DNA of 64,000 bases. Source: Chrysomallon squamiferum (lineage: Eukaryota > Mollusca > Gastropoda > Neomphalida > Peltospiridae). Of this stretch, positions 41,584 to 54,989 are shown piece by piece. The position numbers and the translations under genes are program-made. The stretch spans positions 12,287,660-12,351,659 of the forward strand of contig CM022676.1 in assembly GCA_012295275.1 (NCBI GenBank), read 5' to 3'. The notes below the pieces were generated by a model, which was not told where the DNA came from, searched no databases, and saw only the letters and a program-made list of their open reading frames with translations. Within the stretch, counting starts at the first letter, position 1; each line of letters begins with the position of its first letter.

Positions 41584-44000
41584 TTGTACATGTAGAAGCT
41601 AGAATTATGTTTCTTCTTTGAACACATTAAATGTTAATTAAATCATACATTAAGAGAGATGGGTGTAAATTTCAGGGCCATTTTAAGTCTATGTGCACTG
41701 GGTAAGTGTATTAAACTTTGTAAAATATTCAAATAAATTACTAAGAATGAAAAAGATGGCTATGAATCTAATAAACCAGAAATAAGTGTCTGCTTCAGAA
41801 GATGGATCTTTCTAGGGCAAGAAAATAATAAAATGTAAATGTGTATGTATGTATATATATTTTATTATATTATTATTATTATTATTATTATTATGAATCA
41901 GAGTGTAGGAAAATGGGTGCCATACATTTGAGTCTTCTCGGCAGCAGGGATGCAGTTTGTGAGATCATGATTGTATTGCATCCTCCTGTCCTAACACATT
42001 CACGAATATTGTCTATATATATATATATTCAAAGATACATATCTATATAAAAACATACACAGACAAAAGATACATGGTATTACCTAATTATATACTTCTG
42101 TACATAACCATGCATAAAAGAACAAAAAGAAGACAGTTTATGAGATTACTGGCATTATTATAAGATAAACATGGAAGAAGATACAGAATCACTTCTGCTT
42201 ATTTCTTCTAAAATATACAAAATTGAAGAAAATCAGTAACCAGTTATATCCATTATATAAGGGTTTTTTTAAATATTTTATTGTTGCTTGTTTTTTACTA
42301 CAATAAATTAAAACAGTAATAATAGTGTTTTTGATGAAGATGATGCTCATGATAATTCTCACATTTAAAACAAATGAACCATCAAAAAATGTCCAGTGAA
42401 TATTATGCTGGTGCTAAATAAAAATGGATCACATTAGACACAGCTTTCTGTGAATCTGACCCACCTTATTCCTATAGTAACTGTGTTGTATTTAACTCAG
42501 TTGTATTCCTTGCTTTCAAATGAAACCAAATAGCCACCTTTATTTTTTTTTCTGCTGCAGTACTGTTAAGCAAACATACAAACAGTTGTATTTAACCTCA
42601 GGCTTTTCTGTTCATTGGTTCACTAAATATCATTATAATAATACGTCGTAGACGACGATGTGAGTGAAACGTTCCGTTCACTTCATTAAAGAAACAAAGC
42701 ACAAATGTAAAAAATAATAGCTTTATTTGTTTTATTATTATTATTTCTTTTAAATATGAAATGAACTAATTAATGAAACAATAATAGAGAAAAAGGTATT
42801 TTCTTGAAAACGTTTCTAAAACAGAAGAGAAGAGAAGATAGCAGGCAATTGGGAACATTGTTTTTCTTCATGACGGTGAAAAATCAAGTTGTCTGCAATT
42901 TGTAAGAATCTATCTGTGAACTTTTTATTTTTATTTTTATTTTTTTTATATATCATACTTCACAGACATGTAGACAGATACGTATATTTTAACTTTATTA
43001 TATTTGATAAAACGTTGTTTTTGGGGGAAATTATTTTTTTATATATGTAAAATGAACTTCACATTTACGATTCAGATTTTCAAAAGCAGATTGTGTGCTC
43101 TTCAGTTGATAGCATTAATAAGATTATAAAACAAGACTGCAGACGACATGGACTATATTTTCTTTCTTAACATGCTGCAGACAGATTTCATGACGTCATC
43201 ACTTACATTACGTAAAATTTATAAATTTTTTGTCTTTTCTTGTTTCTTTCTTTACATTCACATGCAAAATCTTATACAATCACTTTTATATATCATAGCA
43301 AATATAATCAGTTAAAAATCGTTCAAAGGGAATAACTATAAAGAAGACATGTAACACAATAGCTGAAATTTGAAACACATACATCGATCAGACAGATTAA
43401 AACATTTCACACTTTACAAAAACATTTCTATAATTTTATCACGTTGTGGACATTTCAAAATCCACAAAAGTTTAATAACATTTTCAAAAAGGAAATATAG
43501 CACTAAGCAAATTGAAATTCAACAAGTTATTGCGTAAATAATAATAATAATTAAACTCTATTATATATGTAAATAAATAAATAAATAAATACTAGTAAGT
43601 GAATAAGTAAGTAAGTAATAATAATAATAATAATAACTGATGATGATGGTGATGATATCGTCTGCAATAGTTCCCGTCAAAGAAAAGAAGTTGTATATGA
43701 AACTGGAAACTAGGAAGTATATTTGTGTTGATAAAAAGCCCTAAACAAATGTAATCAATGCTTCAAGGGGGATAATTCTGTTCTGACACTGATACAAATA
43801 CAATTATAAGACCGTCAGACATACTAGAAAAGTAAACGGTGAAACTCGTTAAAGAAACACGCACAATAATAATAATAATAATAATAATAAGCATGAGTAG
43901 TACAAAATAAAGACAGAAACAAGACTACAGTTTAGTTTGATGTCAGTGTTTGATACATCTCATATCTCCGTGTTTGTCTACCTGTCACGATTATGTAGAT

Positions 44001-45204
44001 CTAGAGCCAACCAGTGATGACAAAAATGTTGATAACCCTGAAAAAAAAAAAAAAAAAAAAAAAAAAAATAAAAAAAATAAAAAGGGCCTGAACTGAAACA
44101 AATAACAAGAAAATTATCCAAAGGAAAACATTTACAAAGACATAAACAGAAAATACGCAAAAACACGCAGACACGCTTACACAAAAACACAGATATATAG
44201 ATACAGAGATAAATAGCTCAGTAGACAGAAACATATATAGATACGTACATACATGTACAAAGTGCAAGTTTATAAACATATGTATGTTTGTGCGTGATTT
44301 ATGTATGTGTAGGTGTGAGTTAATTGTGCGTAGATAGATAGACAGAAGTGTAGATAAAATGAATACTAAACTGAACAGTAAAAGAACTAATGAAATAAAA
44401 ATAAAGGGCACGAACAGAACGCTAAAATATATAATGAGAGAAAGCAGCGGAGATCTCTAGCTGGAACCACATAAACTGAGAGACACACAGTCATGCACAG
44501 GAACACAGATACGTTGATAGATACAAAGACACACGTACACACAAATAGCAGTACATTGATCAATAGGTGAAAAGAAAGACAGATGATTCGATGGATGGAT
44601 GGATGGAAGGATGGACAGGCATACGTAAATTTAGACCATGCTACACTGAAAAATAAAACAAGTAACAAAAAGAAAGCAGTTACAAGATTACTTACGTGAT
44701 TATTATGTAAACCGCGAAAGAAGACAGAGATTCACTTGCGGACGTCATAGCTGAAACAGACGTACTATAAATGTTTTAACCAGTTAGGCACAAAATTTTA
44801 AAACTGTCATATATACCATAATAAATTAAATTCACAAGTAATAATGATGATAATGATGATGATGATGATGATGATATAAACGATGCTTATGATGGTGTTT
44901 GTGATGACGATGATCATCACGATTATGATAATAGTAATTCTTACATTTGAAATATAGATAAGGACTGGATTCAGGAAAAAGCGGTGCAGCAAGAGAAATG
45001 TGAGTAATTTTGAGTTTGAGCCTCAGCGTATATCCAATAAATTTTTGAGTAGTGTAATACAATGAGCAGGTGGTCTCTACCTCCCCCGGCGGACACGGTT
45101 TTGTGTTAGTACTAAACCTGATTAGCTGTTTAGGCACAGGTTTATCTTCCTTGTCCTTCGGCTACAAAGAAGAAATAATTTCTGGTTAAATTAAATTAAT
45201 TAAA

Positions 45205-45238
<34 letters not shown>

Positions 45239-47673
45239 AATAATAATGATGATGATGATGATGATGATGATACTACTACTACTATTACTACTACTACTAC
45301 TACTACTACTACTAATAATAATAATATTAAACGAGTAAACGTTAGAAACATTTGAATAAGAAAATGTAATCTCATTAGCATTAGTAAAAAAATCTTTAAT
45401 TTATTGGTAAAATTTATTATGTTGTTAAATATAGACATAAAAATCTTAAATTTATAAACAGCGTGTTCTAAGAAAAAAAAAAATGAAACTGTAGAGCCTT
45501 CTACAAAGAAATGTTTAAATCTGATTCAGTTGTTTTTCTCTCACACAAATAAAAGCTAAAACAAAAACTTCTCAAACAAAAACTTTTATTTTTATCTATT
45601 TATTTATGTATTTGTTATGTTTCTTTACTTAACCTAAAGTGAAACTCAGAATCAGTTTTACAGTATCACTGTTTTACTAATAAAAGTATTCTATACGATT
45701 ATTTCATATTATACAATCAGTTCACATAGACGCTAACTTCATATGTCCAAAAGCATTCTGCCTCTTTATATGTACACCTTCCTATCACAGACACGTGTTT
45801 TATGTGTGGTTTATTGCTGAGCAATGGCAGGCCATTGAAAGCTACGGAAAACACATCTGAAAAGCAAGAATTCACGTAACGAGTTTAGCAAAGGCTGATT
45901 TAAATATCGTAAATGTTATATTAAACAAATATAAATACCATTTTAGTATAAAGATAAACTATTCCAAAAATGAAAAAAGAACAATTAAAGTGGATTTCAT
46001 CTGACTGGACATATCCGTACGTTTACTTTATTATGACGTATTACATATATAATTAATAAGAAAACATCTGTATTCTATGGAAAATGCGAAAGATTCTGTG
46101 ATAATCTTATGAATTAATTATATGTCTATAAATGTCATAAAACATAAACTAAATAAAAGATAAACGTGTCCCACTTTCTTCCAAGCTGACCTACAAGAGG
46201 AATACAGTGATATGCTAGTCTGTGTGTGTTTGTGTATAATGTCACGTGTGTGGGTGTGTCTGTGTGTTCGTGTGTATGTAAACTGACCTGATGATTCAAT
46301 CTTTAGTGTGCCTAGAACTGAATCAGGTTCGGAATCACCACATTTCCAAGTGCCTTCGTCGTTGTCCCGACTGAAGCTGTCAATAGAGAGTGTGTACGAA
46401 TTCGAAGATGCCGCAGTAACTGAATAGCCAGACAGTAGTTGTAAGCACTTCTTGATGTCAAATGAGTCGTCACACTGAGCAACAACTGCTGCTCCTTCAG
46501 GGCGGTTGAAACCAAGAGCACCTGTTATTTCACCACTTACTAATTCACAGGTGATGGTGAAAGGATGTTCTCTGAAAGCTCTTTCGTTAGCTGATGTCAG
46601 TTTTGTTTCTAACTTACCTACGAGAATGAAAACAAAAAGTAAATAAATAAATAAAAAATAAAATATAACGTTTTATTATTGTTGTTAGATTTGCTAAATT
46701 ATATGATTACTTGTATCACATGAAATAAGCAACAGTAAACATATATAAACATATCAGAATTACATTTTCTTATCGTTTTTAGATAGTGTGACATAATCGA
46801 AACAAATCTATTTATAGATATATACGTAGACAGTACTGATCACGTCTGTTCCGTTGTTTATCAATAATAAAGGAAGAAGAGCGCGCGCTTTTTGGGGTAT
46901 ATAAATTTCGTTTCATAATTGTGAAAAAACGATAAGAATATGTAACTTTGAGTGTCAGCACTTTAAAAACAATCAATGACGAAAGAAGAAGGATGGCGCT
47001 TTTTGAACCATGTAAAGTATATATTTTGGGGGTGCAGAGACTGAATTGCTGTATTGCTAGAGTAACTGCAACAGTGAACAGTCTGCCGTGTTCTTACGCT
47101 TTACCGTGGTACACGAGAGAAACAGCAAGAGTCACGTTACCTTCACATCTGACTGTCAAGAAAATCTACTCAAAACAAACAAACAACCCTCACCGTCATA
47201 ATAATAAAGTTACATAAAAAATAGAAAAATAAAAAAATAATAAAGAAATAAAGAAAGAAGAAGAAGAAAAAAAAATATATAGAAAAACATACTTAAAGAC
47301 CTAAACAAAATAACAAAGAAAAAATAAATAATGATAATATTTGCATACTATTAATAGTCTTAATTGTTACATAGCTATTCATATTTTTGTTATTGTAATA
47401 GAAATAAAACATGGTTACCATGTTGATTCATTGTAACACTGTAAGGCAGTAACATACACAGCGTGTCATAAAAATACTGTATTAGTTAGTGTAGGCGCAT
47501 TGTCTTTACTTATCTACAACGTTATTTTTATTTTGTTTCAACATTCATAGCTAAGGTAATTAACCGTTATAGTTATCATGTAAAGTGTTTAAAAAAGTTA
47601 AAGCCAGTGTGAGATTCAAATCTTAGTTACTTTCACGTCACGCTTAGCTAGGTTTACGTTTGTGTGTGTGTGC

Positions 47674-47764
<91 letters not shown>

Positions 47765-48135
47765 CGCGCGCGCGTGTGTGTTATTTTTCAGTTTATAATT
47801 ATTTAATTTATAAACCTTCCTTGCTGCTAAACTAAATATCACCAGTAGTCACATAATGATTATGTTCAGTAATGAAACTTAATAATCATTAATATTAAAA
47901 AGTATTCTTGTTACATATCATTGATCGTAAGTTCTAGATGTCATACAAATCTATAGCTTTCAGTAATACTAATAGAAATTATAAAGAAAAGTATTTTTCT
48001 GCTATATTATCCTGTTGTCAGCAATGTATTACCTTCACTGAATGTAAATGAAGACAGACAGACAGCAAGCACGAATATGCATTTCAGTTGAAAATCCATT
48101 GAAATTAAATCTATATCAAGAACGAAGTACCAAAT
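44001..48135 (-). CDS. Gene F2: long-form Ig-D2 surface protein, near-copy of F1
   Basis: Exons in gene order: signal 48033-48099 coding (exon from 48135), Ig 46288-46617, D2a 45738-45856, D2b 44945-45161, stalk 44696-44750, tail 44001-44037 (TAG). Coding 825 nt, 274 aa, intact. Relative to F1 the Ig exon has one extra codon (GCT, Ala, near 46490) and D2b has two changes (THSSL to THISL; PEPSP to PESSP). Several changes I can see in coding sequence alter the protein or add a codon, while flanking introns differ mainly in simple repeats. Same predicted role as F1. Both copies keep all splice sites, so both may be expressed. Confidence 0.87.
45205..45325. repeat. Compound triplet repeat (CAA/AAT/GAT/ACT)n in F2
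   Basis: Counterpart of 35756-35872, with longer GAT and ACT runs and without the sequence that follows in F1. Confidence 0.93.
47675..47778. repeat. (CT)n-(GT)n-(GC)n compound microsatellite in intron 1 of F2
   Basis: Counterpart of 38286-38405, about 36 CT units. Confidence 0.97.
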
Positions 48136-48237
48136 CTGAAAAACAAAAGAAGAAGAAGAAAAAGGATATTATTTTTATAATAACCAATAAAAATATTTGT
48201 TTTGTTTTAACAACAATTATCGTACAATGCATTTGTT

Positions 48238-48239
<2 letters not shown>

Positions 48240-48278
<39 letters not shown>

Positions 48279-48419
48279 TAATAATAATAATAATAATAAA
48301 AATAATAATAATAATAAAATAATAATTTAAAAAAAAAGAGTTGAAATATCTCAAAGAAAACAAAGAAAACTGAAATATTAAAATAATTAATATTAACATA
48401 TTAGGAGGGCCATACCATA

Positions 48420-48465
<46 letters not shown>
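48240..48465. repeat. Two (AAT)n runs flanking the end of the duplication
   Basis: AAT runs at 48240-48323 and 48420-48463 separated by about 95 bases of AT-rich sequence. Confidence 0.95.
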
Positions 48466-48467
<2 letters not shown>

Positions 48468-48666
48468 AATAATTTAAAAAAAGAAAAACACCACACTAAA
48501 CCAACACGAAGAAAAAAAAGAAGAAAAAAACAACAACAAAAACCACTAACGAAAAGGTTAATGATGAAAAACAATAGTCCTAAACAATGCCAACAAAACA
48601 CCAGAACCAGTGAAAATTAAAAGGGTCTGCTGCTGTCTTTAGAGACCGTTTGAAAACGTCACAATC

Positions 48667-49474
48667 TGACGTCAGGAGGGATTACGTCTTCATATTATGG
48701 ATATAGTAATTTTAAATGCACTTTACATAGGTTAAATCTGTACTCTGTTCAGATATGCTTTTGGTTAAAATAAGTGATTTTTTTTTCTTTCTTTCTTGAT
48801 ATTTTTTTTTTTACTTTTTTTTTTTCTTTTTTCTAGTTCTTCTTTGTTTTTGTTTTTATAAAATAATAAAAATAAAAAATTTAAAAAGCTGTGAAACGGA
48901 CAGGCCATTTGTTTACAGGGCTTTAACCACACACACCCACACACCCACACACACCCATACACCCGCCACACCCCCACACCCACACACAGACACACACACC
49001 CACACACACAGACACCCACACACACCCACACACGCACACACACACAAAACACACACACACCCAACACACACACACAGACACAGACACACAGACACACCCA
49101 CACACCCACACCCACACACACACACCCACACCCACACACACCCTTTAAGAGGTACCTTTCATAAATTCATAAATTGTTGTACATTTTCAGTCACAATCGC
49201 AAAGCTTCTCACAGAAGTTCGATTCTGTTTTCGTTTAAATAAACCTATTTAACAATTTATATATTTTAATTATTAATGTTGTGGTCGTGGTTTGGTATTT
49301 CAACACCAGAAAAAAAGAATAGTAAAATATATATAAAATAATAATAATTAAAAGAAAAAAAAAAGCCGAATAATTAATTTGGCGTATGTTAATTCATTTT
49401 GAAATTTTATTTTTTCGAGAAAAAGCAGTCCGGAAGAAATTTATAAATACTTTTTAGCGTAATTGATGACGTCA
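48667..49474. promoter_or_regulatory. Two TGACGTCA palindromes between F2 and H
   Basis: Sites at 48667-48674 and 49467-49474, 0.5 and 1.3 kb upstream of the F2 signal exon and in the shared divergent region with gene H. Known CREB/ATF consensus; function inferred. Confidence 0.4.
48928..49142. repeat. CACACCCA-type minisatellite
   Basis: Over 200 bases made almost only of C and A on the plus strand, irregular units of CACACACCC and CACAGACA. The strand asymmetry explains the spurious Val/Cys/Gly frames on the other strand. Confidence 0.95.
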
Positions 49475-49623
49475 ACATCCGTAACAGGTCGACTAAAGTA
49501 AGTAAGTAATAATTAAAAATAAAATAAAGATTTCGAGTTTTTCTGGTATTACTCGTTATCTTCTTTAATGATGTTCCCATTATTTTGCAGCTAAATATGT
49601 ATTTTGTCAGTGCAGCTTTTTCG

Positions 49624-49659
<36 letters not shown>

Positions 49660-49720
49660 CGTCGTACATTATGTAAATAATATTTAATTAACTACTGAAA
49701 ATGTTTATCTTTCTTTCCTT

Positions 49721-49721
<1 letters not shown>

Positions 49722-49773
<52 letters not shown>

Positions 49774-49948
49774 CTATCAGTCAATGAAAATGTAATAAAT
49801 AACAAAATAAAGTAGGAAATAAAATGTGACAGGGTAACAAGAACATTTTAAAATATGTTTATTAAATCTTATTTCAAAACGGTCACGTTACTGAGTTATT
49901 TAATCTAATTATTATTTCTAAAAACAGTCCAGAAACAACAACAACGAC

Positions 49949-50003
<55 letters not shown>
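49722..50003. repeat. Two (AAT)n microsatellites
   Basis: Runs at 49722-49773 and 49949-50003. Confidence 0.95.
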
Positions 50004-50768
50004 TATTAAATATGCAATATGTCGTTCGAAACGAACTGCTGTTTTTCAGCAGAGCGGTAACAAATAAAAATAGTAAAATCGGCTACAAATGTTCTCTGTT
50101 GTTTACAAATGTTCTCTGCACGTGATCGACCCGGTTATTTATAGATCACTTAGACCTTTTAACGATAGCGGATAAAAATAGAACTGTAGTAGTAACCCAT
50201 ATTTATTCTTAGCAGATTTGTTCTCGTGGAATATATAACAATGTGACAGCAGCTATAACTCGAAATATAATAAAAGACATACTTACAGTAATTGTTTTTA
50301 TCTGTTTACGATTCATTTTAACAAATGCAGCAGAAAAACTCGTTATCGCCAGAGATATTTGTGCAGTAATACAAAAACAATGCCTAGAGCTCGCGGATTT
50401 AACGATGTCACTTAATTTCAGTTCTGCTGGCTTTCATTTCTCTCAGACATGAATTCTTTTGATGATTTAATCATTTTATTCGCACATTAATCTACATATG
50501 ATTAGTAAAATTAATTGCACAAATCAACAACTTTATACCTTAATAAGGCCTCTTTCTATGCTTTTTTTTGTTTGTTTTGAAGCTGTCTAAATAACTCCTA
50601 GTCATGTGACACAATTTCTTTTGCACACAGGTTTTAGTCATTTACTGTCTCAGACTATACATTAAATTTAACTTTGTCACAAACATCTCTCTTGACAAGA
50701 ACATTATTACGAATACAAAGTGTGTTTCACGGGGTATTTTTTTTTTGCTTTTTGAGGATAACTACATC

Positions 50769-51187
50769 ATGGAATTGGAAGCGAGGCACATTTTGGTGTG
50801 TGCTGTTCTCTTTACAGCTACTTCAAGTGAGTTCATTTAAACACGAATAATAAATAGTAGTTTCAAATAATGTTTATGAATGAAAAAAAAAGTATATATA
50901 TATATATATATATATATTACATTTTTATTTTATTTTTTACAGTGAAAATGTTATGATATTTATTTTGTTTTTATACAATATTTTCATTTATAAATACAAT
51001 TTTCTAATTTAAAAAAAAACGTTACAAAAAGTCGGGGTGGTTTTTGGGGGGCCTGGAACGGATAAATGGTATTTCAGTTAATTTCAGGTGGGAAAATTGA
51101 TTTGATGTACGAGCAAACTGAGATACGAGTTTGGTCACGGAACGAATTAAACTCATAAGTCAAGGTACCACGGTATTTATTTTTGTT

Positions 51188-51230
<43 letters not shown>

Positions 51231-52404
51231 ATATTAATGTAAGATGAGAATTTTAAGTAAATGTAATTATCACATACTTTTCAGACGCGTATTTCCTCAA
51301 AAAGTCAGGAAACGCAGTTGAGGTTGGATTATCTTTCACACTCACGTGTCACACGCGTCGCAGAGTGGCAGGGATAGGCTGGACGCGCGGGACCTTGACC
51401 ATGAATGTTCACCAAGGTCACGGGTCAAACTGCAGTGGATATCTGCCAAGAAAATACAAGTTCAAATGTAACGAGGGAACTGTATTCACACTAACAATAC
51501 CCAAAGTCTTTTTCAGCGAAGATGAAGTGAAATGGTTCTGTTCAGATCTAGATGGAAAACACAAAAGCAATGTCGTAGTTATACATGTCATGGGCGCTTG
51601 TAGGTTTTGCTCGTAAACTATAAATATAATGATAATGAGAGCCGTGTGTATGTAACGGTGTGTTTAACACATTCAGACAAATGTTCTTGCGTACAAAACA
51701 TAAAGAAATAACTAAAAGTTTCTAACGTGTGTAAAATGTACAATTCTATTACCTCTCACTTGTAGACTAATTTTTACAGAATAGTTAACTAATTTGTTTT
51801 TCTTCCTTTTTATTGTTGTTGTAGTTATTTTTATGACAATCCCATTGAGAAACTCCCAATGTAACAGAGCTGTAACTAGATAATATCCCATAATACTTTA
51901 GTTTTGTCTCGACTTTCGAACAGAATCCCAAGTTTCGACTGCCAAACGATACGTTCCAATGTTAAAAGGTCTCGTTACGTCAGCACACAAAACACAAATA
52001 CACAAAAGTATGTTTATCAATTATGAAACAGCTAACTGTAAGGAATAACCATTGATCATTTTCCTGTAATTAGCAAAAAAAATTGGTCATTAATAGATAA
52101 ACTTGAATTGAGTTTTGATATCGTGGATTTAACACTGAAAGATGTTTAAAAGATTTTCACAGTTTTCTAAATTTTGTATTGTTTAGCTATGGCGAAGAGT
52201 GGAAGCGAGTCTCTATCTTCAGCTACGTTTTGTCTGATAACCGTGTAAGTAATCTTTATTTCTAACGTTTCTTTTATTTATTTCATTGTCTCACTGCTTA
52301 GTCTATTTCTCCACCAGTTTATCTTTGTATATCTAGTTTTCACTGTTTTCTGTGTTTAACTGTACTTGAGTCGTTCAGTTCATGATCTATTACTTTTTTC
52401 TTTC

Positions 52405-52491
<87 letters not shown>

Positions 52492-52540
52492 TTCTTTTTT
52501 TAGATTTATCAACACTTTAGCGATCACTGGTTTGCTGTAG
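50769..52540 (+). CDS. Gene H: divergent small signal-Ig-tail protein, intact
   Basis: Exons: signal from ATG 50769 to 50826 (58 nt, phase 1; donor A|GTGAGT), Ig 51285-51599 (315 nt; donor GCTT|GTAGGT), stalk 52187-52244, tail 52504-52540 (TAG). Coding 468 nt, 155 aa. The signal peptide MELEARHILVCAVLF then TATS is unrelated in wording to the others, and the start is not preceded by the usual acceptor. The Ig domain is the most diverged: Cys in TLTC, SNCS, FKCN and WFC keep the four-Cys pattern, and it has GW in the C strand, while the F strand reads EDEVKWFC. Stalk (MAKSGSESLSSATF), tail (FINTLAITGLL) and 3' UTR stay close to the family. Same surface or GPI prediction. Confidence 0.83.
51198..51228. 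repeat. Poly-T run in intron 1 of gene H
   Basis: Homopolymer T just upstream of the Ig exon acceptor. Confidence 0.93.
52411..52492. repeat. (ATT)n microsatellite in last intron of gene H
   Basis: About 27 ATT units immediately before the tail exon, in the place where A, C, D and E carry (CT)n. Confidence 0.97.
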
Positions 52541-53513
52541 ATCTACACCCACCTCACAGAGAGATAAACCCTGAGATATGACAGATCTATCAAATTCTTA
52601 CAACAGACTAAATTATAACTTCTACGACCGCTATCATTGTTACTATAACTACTACCCTTCTTCTTGTTGTTGTATTTTACTATTATTTAATAGTAGATAC
52701 CTTCAATGTTTTCATCTTATCAGACTAATTATATTATATATTAATGTAAAACGTGTAAGTATTTAGACTCTAATTTCCTAGTAAAATATATTTTAAAATA
52801 AATATGAGATGCTGATTTAACAATAGTCTGGCAACTATATTAACATTAATTATATAGAATATCAAAATATAGTGGATGACGTTTTGATATTGGACTAGAC
52901 CACTCCCATTATGTCTTCTGACAATGAATTTATTGTTTCGACAGTTATGTAGATTAGACAGTTCATTATTATTATTTATGAAATAATTTTAAAAAATTAT
53001 CTTTATCGTTTCTTTATAAATAAACGGTGAATTAATTTGTGTCTCTAAAATACTGGAGACGAAAAGGACAAGTTCAAATCAGTAACTTTTAACATTATGA
53101 TAATCAAAAATATTTGTTTATTTAGAAATCTGGAACTTTTTTAATAAAAACAACTTTATTTTTAAAAATTATTAATGAAAATCTTTCAGATTTGGAAGTT
53201 ACGATAGTTTGTCTTCTATGAAAACAGTTAAAATTATATAAGTTGCAAAGCATTTTATTAATTATTAACTATTTTCTTCTATATTTTTCTTCTTTTTATT
53301 TCCCCCACTGAATTAAAAAATTCATAAGATTACTGAAATTCAGTGTTAAATTGAAGTATTTCAGTGCGCATTCACTTTAAACTATATTTAAACAGTCTTA
53401 GATTTCTGGTTCTATTACTGTAATTAAATCGTTTCCCTGTTTGAATCTGTAACAATGTTAATATGGCGTATTCTTTTGAAAAAAGTCACTAAATGTTTTA
53501 TTTATAAAAACCT

Positions 53514-53514
<1 letters not shown>

Positions 53515-53597
<83 letters not shown>
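53515..53597. repeat. (GA)n microsatellite
   Basis: About 41 AG units in the 3' flank of gene H. Confidence 0.98.
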
Positions 53598-53598
<1 letters not shown>

Positions 53599-54459
53599 TA
53601 TGTGTTATGGAGAAGCTTTAACACGTTTTACTGAACTGGGTTTCATCAAGGTCAGGGTAACACTTGTGATTTATAAAACTACATTTCAGTTTTATTTCTG
53701 TTTGTTGGGTCTGTTCTTGGTCATGTTAATAAATGTAATAACATTTTCACTGCACATATATTTACACTATACTATTACAATCAGAAAAAATTTGCTTTGA
53801 CTGAAAAATTTAAGATTTTAGCAGGTCTGACGTGATTTGAGTCTCCTGCGGATCAAACTGTACAGTGTTAGGAAAGTTTCTGCCTGGCTAAATCTGTAAA
53901 ATATGCATAGAAAAGAGAGAAGTTATTACTCCTGCTCCGTTCTGACAATCGAATCACAAATACAGGTCGAACAAGTATTTTATCAAATGTTGCACATTTT
54001 TGCTATTTTTACTTCATAATACATGTATAGTTTTGTGATTTCGATAAAGAAATATTTTCATATTATACTAAGCATTTTATCATAATTAATAAGACTGAAT
54101 TTGCCCATTGTCAACATTTTATCAAATAAGCGAGAAATATTAGGAGATTATCGTTATAAAATAACTTTAGATTAATATTAGTTCTGTTATTGTTGTTATA
54201 TGAGAAATAAAATCATTTCTATATTTATAATTATAATAATAATAAAAAATAATAAAAACATGAAAGACAAAATATAACGTCCTCATCAAGAATAGTAAAT
54301 GTACGGTCTAAAATAAAAGTTTAAGAATCGCAGTTGTAATTGTTGTTGTTGTTGTTGTGGTTGTTGTTGTTGTTGTTAATATTATTATTATTTTATGGGA
54401 AATAAAAATATCTCTGAATTTCTGAAGACGTAAAATAACAAGCTGTTAAATATGTGCAG

Positions 54460-54511
<52 letters not shown>

Positions 54512-54559
54512 TAATAATAATTGGAAAATAAAACGCAAAGCATAATGTCGTTTATCAAG

Positions 54560-54830
54560 AACTTAAATTTACGGTCTAAGGGGTATAACTCTAATTTAAA
54601 GTCTGGAATCGCCATCTACTAATAATATCGTTAATTTAAATTCCTTTAAATTTGCCTCTACTTCCTTTTCGAATAAGTGTTATATTTATTATCTATTTAT
54701 TTACTTTTAATTTAAGTTAAAAATAGTGTGTTTTTGGAAACCTAATATACTGACTTTTGGATATTTCCGTTTCGATTAGCCCGGTTATACTAAAATAGAG
54801 TTATTCCCCTTAGACCGTTGTTTTTACGCT
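54560..54830. repeat. Candidate short inverted-repeat element
   Basis: Left arm ACGGTCTAAGGGGTATAACT (from about 54572) and right arm GAGTTATTCCCCTTAGACCG (ending near 54819) are inverted complements about 250 bases apart. The same arm recurs at about 57848 and 58165 (direct) and 58858 (inverted). The spacing suits a small MITE-like element, but ends and target duplications could not be fixed. Confidence 0.45.
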
Positions 54831-54933
54831 AAACACTAATCTTCACAATGTTTGATTGTATATCCTTATTTCTCGTTTTTCTGTGATGATTTAATTATTA
54901 TTTTTATTGCTCTTACTGTTGTATGATGCTGAG

Positions 54934-54989
<56 letters not shown>

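Larger units (their letters stand above)
41584..48235. repeat. Segmental duplication, copy 2 (contains gene F2)
   Basis: Direct copy of 32102-38870 with few differences. Its left edge is fused to the truncated Ig exon of locus G within AAACTTGTACAT, and its right edge is an (AAT)n run. Confidence 0.95.
48466..50768. other. Intergenic region between divergent F2 and H
   Basis: Contains TGACGTCA at 48667-48674 and 49467-49474, a CA-rich minisatellite (48928-49142), (CA)n at 49627-49658, and (AAT)n at 49722-49773 and 49949-50003. A 69-codon plus-strand frame at 50243-50452 is of normal complexity but has no recognised family and no clear splice context. F2 and H are transcribed away from this region, so promoters of both should lie in it. 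Confidence 0.6.

Noticed and set aside
48765-49141. Cys/Val/Gly-rich minus-strand frames
   Set aside because: Produced by the CACACCCA minisatellite; several overlapping frames are equally open.
49200-49215. tRNA B-box-like AGTTCGATTCT
   Set aside because: No matching A-box or cloverleaf around it. No tRNA, rRNA or snRNA gene was identified in the window.
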